Part shown: positions 7,793-16,207 of the stretch, piece after piece
Numbering within the stretch: the stretch's first letter is position 1
Layout: each line of letters opens with the position of its first letter
Origin: JAVBJV01 sp031546815
GTDB lineage: Bacteria; Pseudomonadota; Alphaproteobacteria; Acetobacterales; Acetobacteraceae
DNA: 33,522 bases
Reading direction: 5' to 3'
Assembly (NCBI GenBank): GCA_031546815.1
Contig: JAVBJV010000056.1
Location: 1-33,522, forward strand
Notes under the pieces: generated by a model
Database searches by the model: none
The model's input: the letters and a program-made list of their open reading frames with translations, nothing else
What the model was told of the DNA's origin: nothing
Position numbers and translations under genes: made by a program

Positions 7793-9320
7793 CAGGCTGC
7801 ATCAGCGACTGGCCGGTCATCTCGGCCGGTTGCGGCAGACGCATCAGCGTCAGCAGCGTGGGGGCCACATCGGCCAGACGGCCATCCTTCAGTGCCGTGC
7901 CGGCCGGCGCGTTGAACAGATAGACCGGCACCTTGAAGGTGGTGTGCGCCGTGTATGGGCCGCCGGTTTCCGGGTCGCGCATCAGTTCGGCGTTGCCATG
8001 ATCGGCGGTGACCAGCATCGCGCCGCCCATCTCGGCAACCGCCTCGGCCAGTTTGCCGACGCTGGCGTCCACGGTTTCCACCGCCTTCATCGCCGCGGAC
8101 AGCACACCCGTATGCCCCACCATGTCGGCATTGGCGTAGTTCAGCACAATCAGATCGTATTTGCCCGAACGGATCGCCGCCACGGTCTTCTCGGTCAGTT
8201 CCGGAGCAGACATTTCGGGCTGCAGGTCATACGTCGCGACCTTGGGCGAGGCGACCAGAACGCGGTCCTCGCCGGGGTTCAGCTCTTCCTCGCCGCCGTT
8301 CAGGAAGTATGTGACGTGGGGATATTTCTCGGTCTCGGCAGTGCGCAGCTGGGTCTTGCCAGCGCGGGCCACAACCTGGCCCAGCAGATTGTCCATCACC
8401 TGCGGCGGGAAGACCGTGGTCAGGTGCGCATCCAGCGCCGTGGAATACTGCGTGAGGCCCGAAGCCGCCGACAGATGCGGCGTGCGTGGGCGTTCGAACC
8501 CGGTAAAGCCGGGGTCCACGGTGGCGGCCATAATCTCGCGCACGCGGTCGGCGCGGAAGTTGAAGCACAGCAGCGCGTCGCCATCCTGCATGCCGCGATA
8601 ATCGCCGATCACCACTGGCAGCACGAATTCGTCCGTCACCTTGACGGCATAGGCAGCGTCGATCGCGTCGGCCGGGCTGGACACGCGTTCGCCCTCGCCC
8701 AGCACCATCACGTTCCAGGCCTTGCTCACGCGGTCCCAGCGGTTGTCGCGGTCCATCGCGTAATAACGGCCCGAGACCGAGGCAACTTCCGCCCCAACGG
8801 GCAGCGCCTTCACGAAACCGGCCATGTATTCGGCGGCGCTGGCAGGCGGTGTGTCGCGCCCGTCGAGGAACGCGTGAACCCGCACGCTACACCCGGCCTT
8901 CACCAGCACTTCGGCCAGCGCCACGGCGTGGTCCTGATGCGAATGCACCCCGCCCGGCGAAACCAGCCCGACCAGATGCACCACCCCGGTGCCCACCTTG
9001 ACCTTCGCGATCAGCTGCATGAGGGCGGGTGTCATACCCAGCGACCCCTCCTCGACCGCGGCCGAGATGCGCGGCAGGTCCTGCATCACCACACGCCCGG
9101 CGCCCAGGTTCAGGTGCCCGACTTCGGAATTGCCCATCTGTCCGTCCGGCAGCCCGACATCCAGTCCGGACGTGCGCAGGAACGCGTGCGGGCAGGTCGC
9201 CCACATCCGGTCGAACACAGGGGTATTGGCCTGCCGCACGGCGTTGTCGGCCTGATCGTCGCGCCAGCCCCATCCATCCATCACGACAAGCATCACGGGG
9301 CGCGGCACAGCAACGGACAT
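7770..9320 (-). CDS. gpmI: 2,3-bisphosphoglycerate-independent phosphoglycerate mutase
   Basis: The 516-residue enzyme interconverts 3- and 2-phosphoglycerate in glycolysis and gluconeogenesis and needs manganese. The alkaline-phosphatase-fold start MDGWGWRDD, the phosphorylated serine Ser65 in MGNSEVGHL, SPGGVHSHQDH, DGRDTPP, NFRADR and the metal site VTADHGNAE are all present. The length is normal. Start ATG 9320 has AAGG ten bases upstream. It heads the envelope block: its end overlaps envC, an arrangement common in alphaproteobacteria that links a housekeeping gene to cell-wall genes. Confidence 0.97.
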   Translation of the reverse strand: MSVAVPRPVMLVVMDGWGWRDDQADNAVRQANTPVFDRMWATCPHAFLRTSGLDVGLPDGQMGNSEVGHLNLGAGRVVMQDLPRISAAVEEGSLGMTPALMQLIAKVKVGTGVVHLVGLVSPGGVHSHQDHAVALAEVLVKAGCSVRVHAFLDGRDTPPASAAEYMAGFVKALPVGAEVASVSGRYYAMDRDNRWDRVSKAWNVMVLGEGERVSSPADAIDAAYAVKVTDEFVLPVVIGDYRGMQDGDALLCFNFRADRVREIMAATVDPGFTGFERPRTPHLSAASGLTQYSTALDAHLTTVFPPQVMDNLLGQVVARAGKTQLRTAETEKYPHVTYFLNGGEEELNPGEDRVLVASPKVATYDLQPEMSAPELTEKTVAAIRSGKYDLIVLNYANADMVGHTGVLSAAMKAVETVDASVGKLAEAVAEMGGAMLVTADHGNAELMRDPETGGPYTAHTTFKVPVYLFNAPAGTALKDGRLADVAPTLLTLMRLPQPAEMTGQSLMQPDVTLALT

Positions 9321-9350
9321 GACTCGGACCTTTCAGAAACGGATAGCCTG

Positions 9351-9373
9351 GGAAACGTTCTAGAGCTTTTTCC
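9351..9373. repeat. Fragment of the dispersed palindromic repeat (copy A)
   Basis: GGAAACGTTCTAG at 9351-9363 matches the right arm of the repeat copy at 20861-20873 in 12 of 13 bases. The next bases, TAGAGCTTTTTCC, match the left end of the copy at 27741 with one extra T. It lies in the 148-base gap upstream of gpmI. A separate 7-bp hairpin (CCCGGGC at 9375-9381 with GCCCGGG at 9388-9394) follows without a T-run. Confidence 0.6.
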
Positions 9374-9468
9374 GCCCGGGCAAAATCGCCCGGGGACAGA
9401 AAATACAACCAGAACGCACCCCGGGGCCATACGCGCCGGAAATCTCCATCCGTCAGGGCCGATCGGGC

Positions 9469-10086
9469 CTAGCGGGGGGCCTGCCGACCGCGCGTTGGGG
9501 ACGGACGCACATCGACCAGGATGGATTCGCCGCTGGTCACCACCACCTTGTCCCCCACATTCACCCCATCCAGACTGACCGAAGGCGGAACGTTGACCGT
9601 GCGAACATTGCCGGTTTCGTCGTTGCGCAGCACGACCTGGCGGGTGGCAGCATCAATCTGCTGCACGGTTGCGACCTGCTGCGTGACATAGACATTCTCT
9701 CCATGCGGACGTTCGTCACGATGGGCCCGCGAGAGGTGACTACCGCTGCCGGAAGGGACCGTGCCGCCACGCACCAGCGACAGAACGGACGCTTCCTGAA
9801 ACTCCACCTCGACCACGTCGCCAAGCCGGACATTGTTGAAATTCCGCATCACGCGCGGGGCACGGAAAGTGGAATACGAACCATCATCCCAATGAATGAC
9901 CAGCGCGCGCAGCTGCCGGTCGATCGATTCCACCGTGCCTTCCGCCTTGATCGATTGTTCGCTGGTTACGTGGCTGCGCAGGACCTGTCCCGTCGCGCCC
10001 GAAGGGCCGATAGCCGGAGAACTGCCGCCCTGCGCCAGAGCCACTCCCGTCATCCCAAGAAAAACCATCGTGGAAAGTCGATACAT
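9469..10086 (-). CDS. Unrecognised secreted protein with two tandem related domains
   Basis: I do not recognise this 205-residue protein. It has a short signal peptide ending near GVALAQ (about residue 19). Two segments look like copies of one domain of about 55 residues: EGTVESIDRQLRALVIHWDD to LGDVVEVEFQEAS, and ATVQQIDAATRQVVLRNDE to VGDKVVVTSGES. Both go from a V/I-D turn through a strand pair and a proline-V segment to a (L/V)GD-x-V-x-V strand. This looks like a small beta-barrel that could bind a ligand or protein in the periplasm, but no function can be assigned. A His/Arg-rich linker joins the copies. It is divergent from the DMT exporter and lies 148 bases upstream of gpmI. Confidence 0.72.
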   Translation of the reverse strand: MYRLSTMVFLGMTGVALAQGGSSPAIGPSGATGQVLRSHVTSEQSIKAEGTVESIDRQLRALVIHWDDGSYSTFRAPRVMRNFNNVRLGDVVEVEFQEASVLSLVRGGTVPSGSGSHLSRAHRDERPHGENVYVTQQVATVQQIDAATRQVVLRNDETGNVRTVNVPPSVSLDGVNVGDKVVVTSGESILVDVRPSPTRGRQAPR

Positions 10087-10197
10087 TGCCTGCGTCCTCA
10101 GTTGCTTTTACGGGCACAGGATAGGTTACGGCATTCCGATGCTGCAACGTTTTTACACCCCTTGCGGGACCGGAACGTGCCGTTTACCCCTGACAGC

Positions 10198-11112
10198 ATG
10201 AGTCAACCCGCCCCCACCCAGCGCATGAGCGCCACCGCCTGGTATCTGCTGATCACCCTGTCGGTAATCTGGGGCGGTTCGTTCCTGTTCATCGGGATTG
10301 CGGTGAAGACTCTGCCGGTGCCGACCATCGTCGCCGCGCGGCTGTTTCTGGCGGCTTTGGCGTTACTGACGGTGATGGTTGCAACCGGGGCGCGCATCCG
10401 CTGCGACGGGCCGGCATTGCGGGCGTTTCTGGGCATGGCGCTGCTGGGCAACGTGATCCCGTTTCTGCTGATTGTATGGGGGCAGACGCACATCACATCC
10501 GGGTTGGCATCGGTGCTGAATGCCACCACGCCATTATTCACCGTGGTGATCGCCCATCTGTTCACCGAAGACGCGCTGACCCGCCCGCGCGTGGCGGGTA
10601 TTCTGTTCGGCTGCGCGGGCGTTGCGGTGATGGCTGGGCCGGACGCGCTGGCCGGGTTCGGGGGCAATATGCTGGCACAAGGTGCGTGTCTGCTCGCCGC
10701 GCTGGCCTATGGGGCCGCCAATATCTGGGGGCGGCGGTTTCGCACGCTGGGGATCACGCCCACGCAGACCGCCACCGGGCAGCTGACCATGAGCGCACTG
10801 CTGATGGCGCCCGTCGCGCTGATTGTGGACCAGCCATGGACTCTGCCGATGCCGGATATGAGAACCGTGTTCGCCATCGTGGCGCTGGCGCTGGTGTGTT
10901 CGGCCCTGGCCTATGCGCTGTTCTTCCGCGTGCTGGCGCTGGCGGGACCGACCAATCTTTCGCTGGTGACGTTTCTGGTGCCGGTCAGCGCGATCTGGAT
11001 GGGCATCGTGGTGCTGGATGAATCGCTTCTGCCGCGCCAGATCGCCGGTATGGCGCTGATCGCAGCAGGGCTGGTCGCGGTGGATGGGCGGCTGGTGAAG
11101 CGCTGGGCTTAA
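10198..11112 (+). CDS. DMT-family (EamA) transporter
   Basis: This 304-residue membrane protein has the two-fold EamA repeat of the drug/metabolite transporter superfamily, with about ten hydrophobic helices. The first repeat starts YLLITLSVIWGGSFLFIGIA; the second starts near residue 155 (LAQGACLLAALAYGAANIW). Members usually export amino acids, metabolites or drugs in exchange for protons; the substrate is unknown. The start is uncertain: ATG 10198 has only a weak ribosome site, and ATG 10225 is possible. The reading frame is open far upstream, but that part is antisense to the secreted-protein gene. It converges with the cupin gene, leaving one base between stop codons. Confidence 0.88.
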   Translation: MSQPAPTQRMSATAWYLLITLSVIWGGSFLFIGIAVKTLPVPTIVAARLFLAALALLTVMVATGARIRCDGPALRAFLGMALLGNVIPFLLIVWGQTHITSGLASVLNATTPLFTVVIAHLFTEDALTRPRVAGILFGCAGVAVMAGPDALAGFGGNMLAQGACLLAALAYGAANIWGRRFRTLGITPTQTATGQLTMSALLMAPVALIVDQPWTLPMPDMRTVFAIVALALVCSALAYALFFRVLALAGPTNLSLVTFLVPVSAIWMGIVVLDESLLPRQIAGMALIAAGLVAVDGRLVKRWA

Positions 11113-11113
11113 C

Positions 11114-11455
11114 TCAGTCCAGAATGAGATAGGCCTTGCGGACGGTCTTCCGAATATCCCACTCGCCCTGCGTGTTGGCAGCAAAATAGATCGAGTCCCC
11201 GGCACGGAATTCAACCGGCATGCCGCCATCCGTCGTGAAGCTGCCCTCGCCTTCGATGAAGTAACTGTATTCGGCCTGCGCCACCTGGCGGCGGAAGCGG
11301 CCCGGCGTGCATTCCCAGATTCCCGCGTTGCCCGCCGGAGTTTTCGTGTTGCCCGCAGTGCGCGCCATGGCGACCTGCGCGCTGGTCGGTGCGCCCACCG
11401 CCGCCGGTGCGCCGAATGCGCCGTCATCTTCAATGCGGATCAATACAGGGTTCAT
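11114..11455 (-). CDS. Small cupin protein (DUF861/EutQ-like)
   Basis: The 113-residue single-domain cupin resembles the DUF861 (Cupin_3) family. Cupin motif 1 appears as EYSYFIEGEGSFTTDGG and motif 2 as FRAGDSIYFAANTQGEW. Relatives are often encoded beside amine or amino-acid oxidases and aminotransferases; some act as metal-dependent enzymes on small nitrogen compounds, others are unknown. The histidines of classical metal-binding cupins are largely missing, as in many DUF861 proteins. It lies 11 bases downstream of the FAD oxidoreductase on the same strand, so a shared catabolic role is likely by context. Confidence 0.82.
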   Translation of the reverse strand: MNPVLIRIEDDGAFGAPAAVGAPTSAQVAMARTAGNTKTPAGNAGIWECTPGRFRRQVAQAEYSYFIEGEGSFTTDGGMPVEFRAGDSIYFAANTQGEWDIRKTVRKAYLILD

Positions 11456-11466
11456 GGTGAATTTCC

Positions 11467-12870
11467 TCAGGATTTATCTTCAAGACCAGACGGCGCCAGA
11501 CGGGCGAGCAGCTTGTCGAGCATCGCAGGGGTCTGTCCCTGCAGTTCCGCCTTCTCTTTACGGATAACAGCGTTGCGCACCATCGTGCCGCCGACATAGC
11601 GGAACGGCTCGGGCGGGAAGCTTTTGCATGTCCGGCCGACGAGGGAACACCGGCTCCACGCATCGTCGCGGCCCAGCGCCAGACTGGCCAGAATGCGCCC
11701 ACCCAGACGGCTGGGGCCGACGCCATTTCCGCTCCAGCCGATGCCGTAGAAAATGTTGGCCTGTCCGCCCAGCCTGCCGAACACCGGCAGACTGTCGTAC
11801 GTGCGATCGATCGGGCCGGACCAGCCATCGGAAACGGCCTTGCGGTCCAGCATCGGATAGGTGGCGAACAGATCGGCGCTGGTCAGCGCGATACTCCCGG
11901 CATCCTCGCTGAACACGCCGCCGATTTCCGAGCGATAGGCAATCGCGCCGGTACCCTTGCCGAAAGCGATGCGGCCATCGCGCGTGGTGCGATAGTAATC
12001 GACCAGCAACTGTGAATCGGTGATCGACTCACCGCCCGTCCAGCCAATGTCGTCGAACTGCGCGCCAAGCGGCTGCGTCACCACGATCGAACTGTTAACC
12101 GGGGTGAACAGGCGCGCCAGTTCCGGCAGCGCGGCCGACCATGCATTGGTCGCCAGCACCACCCTGTCGGCCGTCAGCGCGCCACCCAGCGTGACCAACC
12201 GTGCGGGCTGGCCGGGCACGATGCGCGTGACCGCCGAGTGTTCGTGAATGACGACACCGGCTTCGATCGCCACGCGACGCATGCCTTGCACCAACGCATA
12301 AGGCTGCACGGTGGCGTTCGAGGCTTCGAACACCCCACCCAGATGCACGGGCGATCCGGTGCGGCGACGCACCTCGTCGGGCGAGAGACGTTCAAACGGC
12401 TGGACGCCCAGTTTTTCGCAGGCTTGCAGCGTGCCGTTCCACGAATCCACATGGGCGGGCGTCGTCGCGGTCCACAGCCAACCTTTCTGCACGAAATGCG
12501 CGTCGATCGCATGTTCGCGACAGAACTCCCCGAGTTCCGTGATCGCCTGTTCCGCACTGCGGCCCAGAAACAGCGCTTCCTCGACGTCACAGAAGGAACG
12601 GATGGTGCCGATCTTGGGCCACCACGACATGACGAACCCGCCATTGCGCCCCGATGCGCCACCGCCGCAGATGTCTTGCTCCAGAATCACCACCCGGCAA
12701 TCCGGTTCGTACTGCTTGATGGTCAGCGCCGTCCACAGACCGACGAAACCACCGCCGATAATGGCGACATCGGCCTGCTGCTCGCCCACCAGCGGCGTTG
12801 CTGGGTCTGGTGCGGATACGGATTCCTGCCAGTGGCTGCGTTTAAGCGGTTTCGTGATGCGAAGCTTCAT
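11467..12870 (-). CDS. FAD-dependent amine/amino-acid oxidoreductase (DAO family)
   Basis: The 467-residue flavoprotein belongs to the D-amino-acid-oxidase-like (DAO) family. The dinucleotide-binding motif is VAIIGGGFVGLWTAL with the acidic end of the second strand at VVILEQD. The segment GGGASGRNGGFVMSWWP is typical of PuuB/OrdL-type oxidases of gamma-glutamylputrescine and related amines. The C-terminal FAD segment FYGIGWSGNGVGPSRLGG is intact. It probably oxidises an amine or N-substituted amino acid in the cytoplasm. AGGGAAG precedes ATG 12870. A hairpin lies in its 94-base leader. It is followed by the cupin and preceded by a Bug receptor, which points to uptake and breakdown of an organic nitrogen compound or acid. 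Confidence 0.88.
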   Translation of the reverse strand: MKLRITKPLKRSHWQESVSAPDPATPLVGEQQADVAIIGGGFVGLWTALTIKQYEPDCRVVILEQDICGGGASGRNGGFVMSWWPKIGTIRSFCDVEEALFLGRSAEQAITELGEFCREHAIDAHFVQKGWLWTATTPAHVDSWNGTLQACEKLGVQPFERLSPDEVRRRTGSPVHLGGVFEASNATVQPYALVQGMRRVAIEAGVVIHEHSAVTRIVPGQPARLVTLGGALTADRVVLATNAWSAALPELARLFTPVNSSIVVTQPLGAQFDDIGWTGGESITDSQLLVDYYRTTRDGRIAFGKGTGAIAYRSEIGGVFSEDAGSIALTSADLFATYPMLDRKAVSDGWSGPIDRTYDSLPVFGRLGGQANIFYGIGWSGNGVGPSRLGGRILASLALGRDDAWSRCSLVGRTCKSFPPEPFRYVGGTMVRNAVIRKEKAELQGQTPAMLDKLLARLAPSGLEDKS

Positions 12871-12896
12871 GATCTTCCCTGGTCTTTTTTATTCTT

Positions 12897-12927
12897 GGAG
12901 CACCTCCGGTTTAGACGGAGTTGCTCC
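12897..12927. other. Stem-loop between Bug receptor and FAD oxidase genes
   Basis: GGAGCACCTCCG (12897-12908) pairs with CGGAGTTGCTCC (12916-12927) with one mismatch around a seven-base loop. On the minus-strand transcript it is followed by an A-rich stretch and not by a U-tract, so it is not a standard terminator. It may set relative expression of the two genes, for example as an mRNA stabiliser. Confidence 0.6.
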
Positions 12928-12964
12928 GACAGGAAACCTGCTTCGCATTTTTTCTGGAAGAACC

Positions 12965-13951
12965 CTATCCACCGATCCGGATGTCGGCGTCATGCAGGAA
13001 CGTGCGCCAGCGTGTGGTTTCGCGTGCCAGAAAATCGGGCAGCGCAGCAGTTTCCACCTGCATCGCCTCGGCCCCACGTTCTTCGAGTTTCGCGATATAG
13101 TCGGGGTCGCGGCTGACGGTGGTCAGCGCCGCCTGTAACTTTCGCACGATGGGTTCAGGCGTACCCTTGGCGGTGTACATCGACAGCCACAGCGAGAAAT
13201 CGACCCCCGCAACGCCCGCTTCCTTCATGGTCGGCACATCCGGCAGCGTGCGCAAACGTGTGGCGGACGACACCGCCAACGCCCGCACCGATCCGCCGCG
13301 CACATGGCCCAGCGATGTGGTGATGCTGTCGAACAGGAAATCGAGCTGCCCGCCCAGCAATGCCGTAATCGCCGTAGCACTGCCCGTATAGGGAATGTTC
13401 AGCGCCCGGAAACCGGCAGCACGCATGAACATTTCCGACACCACATGCGGCGAGGATCCGGGGCCGAACGTGCCGAAGGTCAGTTCTTCGCGTTTGCCGC
13501 GCGCCACCAGTTCGGCAACGGTTTTCACCGGTGATGTCTTGTGGTCCACCACCAGCACGTTCGGCAATGCACCGACGATCGCCAGCGGTTGCAGGTCGGT
13601 CTGTGAATCCACGCCGGAATTCGGCAGCAGCACCGGCGTCATCGTGTGTGTGCCCAGCGTGCCGATCACGATCGAATACCCATCCGGCCGCCCCGACGCG
13701 ACCGAGGCAAGGCCGATTGCCCCACCCGCCCCTGTGCGATTGTCGATCACCACCGACTGTCCCAGCAGCGGCTGCAAACGTTCAGCCAGCAGACGCCCGA
13801 CAAAATCGGCAGGTCCCCCAGCCGCGAATGGCACCACCAGACGCACCGTTGTGTTCGGCCAGTCACTGGCGCGGGCGATGGAAGGCAGCAGCGCCGGTGC
13901 CGCAAGCAGCCCGGCCGATCCGCCCAGCAGGGCGCGGCGTGTTACAGACAT
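12965..13951 (-). CDS. Bug/TctC-family tricarboxylate receptor, periplasmic
   Basis: The 328-residue protein is a Bug-type solute receptor (tripartite tricarboxylate transporter TctC family). It has a twin-arginine-like leader (TRRALLGGSAGLLAAP), then the family start TVRLVVPFAAGGPADFVGR, the segment VVIDNRTGAGGAIG and the conserved PDGYSIVIGTLGT. These receptors bind organic acids or amides; ligand identity varies widely. No TctA/TctB membrane genes lie nearby, so it is an orphan receptor, as is common in the family. It overlaps the CaiB-type transferase gene by ten bases, which suggests its ligand is activated as a CoA ester. Confidence 0.92.
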   Translation of the reverse strand: MSVTRRALLGGSAGLLAAPALLPSIARASDWPNTTVRLVVPFAAGGPADFVGRLLAERLQPLLGQSVVIDNRTGAGGAIGLASVASGRPDGYSIVIGTLGTHTMTPVLLPNSGVDSQTDLQPLAIVGALPNVLVVDHKTSPVKTVAELVARGKREELTFGTFGPGSSPHVVSEMFMRAAGFRALNIPYTGSATAITALLGGQLDFLFDSITTSLGHVRGGSVRALAVSSATRLRTLPDVPTMKEAGVAGVDFSLWLSMYTAKGTPEPIVRKLQAALTTVSRDPDYIAKLEERGAEAMQVETAALPDFLARETTRWRTFLHDADIRIGG

Positions 13952-15093
13952 GGCATTTCCTGTTTTTGTTGGTGAGCAAATTCACGTCGCAACGCCGCGC
14001 CATGTTCTCCGGCACTTGGCACGCGGCGCGGGGCATCGGCGGGGTCGTGTTTCCAGCCCGGTGGCGTCAGCAGATCCAGCCGCCCGGCCGGGGTTTCCAC
14101 TGGCATGAACCGCACCTGCGGATGTACAGCCAGATCAGCCAGCGTGTTGTAACGGGCATAGGCAACACGCGCCTCTTCGCACCGCGCCGCCACCTGCTCG
14201 CGCGGCAATGCGGCGAACACCAGAGTGATCAGCGCATCCAGCGTGGCGCGCTGCTTCGCGCGATCGCTGGTGGTCAGGAAGCGCGGGTCGGCTGCAAGTG
14301 CGGACTGTTGCAGCACGGTGATGCAGAAGCGCGTCCATTCATCCTCGTTCTGCACCGCAACGAACAATGGTTCGTCGTTCGCGCATGGATACGCGCCATA
14401 CGGCGTGATGGTCGGGTGATGCAGCCCGGTGCGTGGCTGCACGTAACCGCTATACGCGTACTGCAGATACGGCACGTTCATCCAGTCGGCTACGGAATCG
14501 AACATCGAGATCCCGATCTCGCGCCCCTGTCCGGTGCGTTCGCGCGCATACAGCGCTTCCAGAATGGCCTGATACGCATACATACCGGTGCTGATATCGC
14601 ACAGCGACACCCCCACCCGCGCCGGAGCATCCGCCGTGCCGGTCACGCTGCACAGACCCGTCTCGGCCTGTATCAGCAGGTCGTAGGCTTTCATGTCGCG
14701 ATACGGACCTTCATCGCCATAGCCGCTGATCGAACATGTAATCAGCCGCGGGTTCGCCGTGCGCAGATCGGCTGCACCAAGACCGTGTTTTCCCAGCGTG
14801 CCGGGCGACATGTTCTGGATGAACACATCGGCGCGCAGCAGCATACGTTTCAGCAGCGCGCGATCTTCGTCGGTGCGTAGGCTGACGGTGATGGATTCCT
14901 TGCCGTGATTCAGCCAGCTGAAATACGCGCTCTCGCCTTTCGCATACCGATCGTAGCGACGGGCGAAATCACCCTCCGGGCGTTCGGCCTTGATCACCCG
15001 CGCACCCGCCAGCGCCAGCCGGCACGATGCGAACGGCGCCGCCAGCGCCTGTTCCAGCGATATCACCAGCACGCCCGACAAACTGTCTTGCAT
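13942..15093 (-). CDS. CaiB/BaiF (type III) CoA-transferase
   Basis: The 383-residue enzyme belongs to the type III CoA-transferases, which move CoA between carboxylic acids. The family start VLVISLEQALAAPFASCRLAL is followed by the CoA-binding region VIKAERPEGDFAR. The catalytic aspartate is Asp138 in MKAYDLLIQAETG. The segment LLKRMLLRADVFIQNMSPG is also characteristic. It is the first gene of the minus-strand group and its end overlaps the Bug receptor start. A LysR gene is divergent at 109 bases. Together they look like a regulated module for uptake and activation of an organic acid whose identity is not visible. Confidence 0.92.
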   Translation of the reverse strand: MQDSLSGVLVISLEQALAAPFASCRLALAGARVIKAERPEGDFARRYDRYAKGESAYFSWLNHGKESITVSLRTDEDRALLKRMLLRADVFIQNMSPGTLGKHGLGAADLRTANPRLITCSISGYGDEGPYRDMKAYDLLIQAETGLCSVTGTADAPARVGVSLCDISTGMYAYQAILEALYARERTGQGREIGISMFDSVADWMNVPYLQYAYSGYVQPRTGLHHPTITPYGAYPCANDEPLFVAVQNEDEWTRFCITVLQQSALAADPRFLTTSDRAKQRATLDALITLVFAALPREQVAARCEEARVAYARYNTLADLAVHPQVRFMPVETPAGRLDLLTPPGWKHDPADAPRRVPSAGEHGAALRREFAHQQKQEMPCL

Positions 15094-15176
15094 CCCCCCG
15101 CCCTTTCCTGTGCAGTTGCACGGCGGGCAGCCTGTGCGCTGTCGGCGGGGTGCGGAAGAACCGTTTGGATATGGCG

Positions 15177-15196
15177 CTTATAACCAGGACTTATAG
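15177..15196. promoter_or_regulatory. Candidate LysR-type operator
   Basis: TAACCAGGACTTA at 15181-15193 fits the T-N11-A LysR box with inverted TAA/TTA ends, and lies within a larger imperfect palindrome (TATAA, seven bases, TTATA; 15179-15195). CTTATA also occurs twice in direct orientation. It sits just before the lysR start in the divergent gap, so the regulator may repress itself and control the CoA-transferase operon. Confidence 0.5.
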
Positions 15197-15202
15197 TTAG
15201 AC

Positions 15203-16120
15203 ATGGACGCACGCAGCCTGCGCTATTTCGTCAGCATCGTGCGCGAGGGATCGTTCTCGCGCGCAGCGGAACGGCTGCACATCGCGCAACCGGCGCTCAG
15301 CCTTCAAATGAAGAAGCTCGAGGAGGAACTCGGCACCACATTGCTGCATCGCAGCGCCCGCGGCGTAACAGCGACCGAGGCCGGGCACCGTCTGCTGCAT
15401 TACAGCACCGGTATCCTGCACCTGATGGACACCGCGCTGGAAGATCTGCGCCAGGATGCGTCGGAACCAATCGGCCAGGTGACCATCGCGCTGCCCCAGT
15501 CGGTGGTGATGGTGCTGACCGTGCCGCTGGTGGAAGCCGCGCTGAAGACCATGCCGCGCGTGCAGCTGCGCATCGTGGAAACGATGAGCGGCTACATCCC
15601 CGAATGGCTGCGTGCGGGCACGGTCGATCTCGGCCTGCTGTTCTATGTGGCCGACACGCCGGGTCTGGTGACCGAACCGTTCCTGGAGGAAGACCTGTAT
15701 CTGCTCGGCCCGCCGGGCGCGCTGGGCGAGACCATCACGCTGAAGGAACTGGCCGAACTGCCGATGATCCTCACCGGCCGGCCGAACGGGCTGCGCGAAC
15801 AGATCGACCAGATCACCCGCGCCCACGGCGTCTCGCTGCGGCTGGTGGCCGAGGTGGACGCCGCATCCCAGATGCTGGCGCTGGCGGCGCGCGGTGTGGG
15901 GTATTGCATCCTGTCCTATTCGGTGTTCGCCGCGCTGCATGCGGCGGGGGGCGTGTCGGCGGCGCGGATTGTGGACCCGCCGATCCGGCGTTCGGTTTAC
16001 ATCTGCCGCCCCGCCAATCTGCCGCCCACCCGCGCCGCGCAGGCAACGGCCGAGCTGTGCCGCAAGCTGATGGCCGAACTGGTGCAAAGCGGGCAGTGGC
16101 CCGCGCGCCTGCTGCCATAA
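15203..16120 (+). CDS. LysR-family transcriptional regulator
   Basis: This 305-residue regulator has the LysR winged helix-turn-helix at residues 1-60 (LRYFVSIVREGSFSRAAERL, then IAQPALSLQMKKLEEELG) and a periplasmic-binding-protein-like effector domain from about 90 to 300. The N-terminal sequence resembles the Nac/CynR-like branch that controls catabolic genes. It is transcribed away from the CaiB-Bug-FAD oxidase-cupin group and is the obvious candidate regulator of it; the effector is probably the imported acid or its CoA ester. The start ATG 15203 gives the standard family N-terminus. Confidence 0.93.
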   Translation: MDARSLRYFVSIVREGSFSRAAERLHIAQPALSLQMKKLEEELGTTLLHRSARGVTATEAGHRLLHYSTGILHLMDTALEDLRQDASEPIGQVTIALPQSVVMVLTVPLVEAALKTMPRVQLRIVETMSGYIPEWLRAGTVDLGLLFYVADTPGLVTEPFLEEDLYLLGPPGALGETITLKELAELPMILTGRPNGLREQIDQITRAHGVSLRLVAEVDAASQMLALAARGVGYCILSYSVFAALHAAGGVSAARIVDPPIRRSVYICRPANLPPTRAAQATAELCRKLMAELVQSGQWPARLLP

Positions 16121-16207
16121 GATCCGCTTATCGGCGCCAGAACGCAGCTGTCTTGGCGCGTTCGCACAGGCTGTTGCACAGTGGCGGGCAGAGGAAGGAA
16201 ACCCACC

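Noticed and set aside
9375..9394. Hairpin CCCGGGC/GCCCGGG downstream of the secreted-protein gene as a terminator
   Set aside because: The minus-strand side after the stem reads CGGAAAAAG, without a U-tract.
7830..9578. Plus-strand open frame of 582 codons antisense to gpmI
   Set aside because: gpmI carries all catalytic motifs; the opposite frame is a GC-bias shadow.
9703..10197. N-terminal extension of the DMT transporter frame to 9703
   Set aside because: The extension overlaps the divergent secreted-protein gene and has no membrane or known domain; the transporter begins properly at 10198 or 10225.
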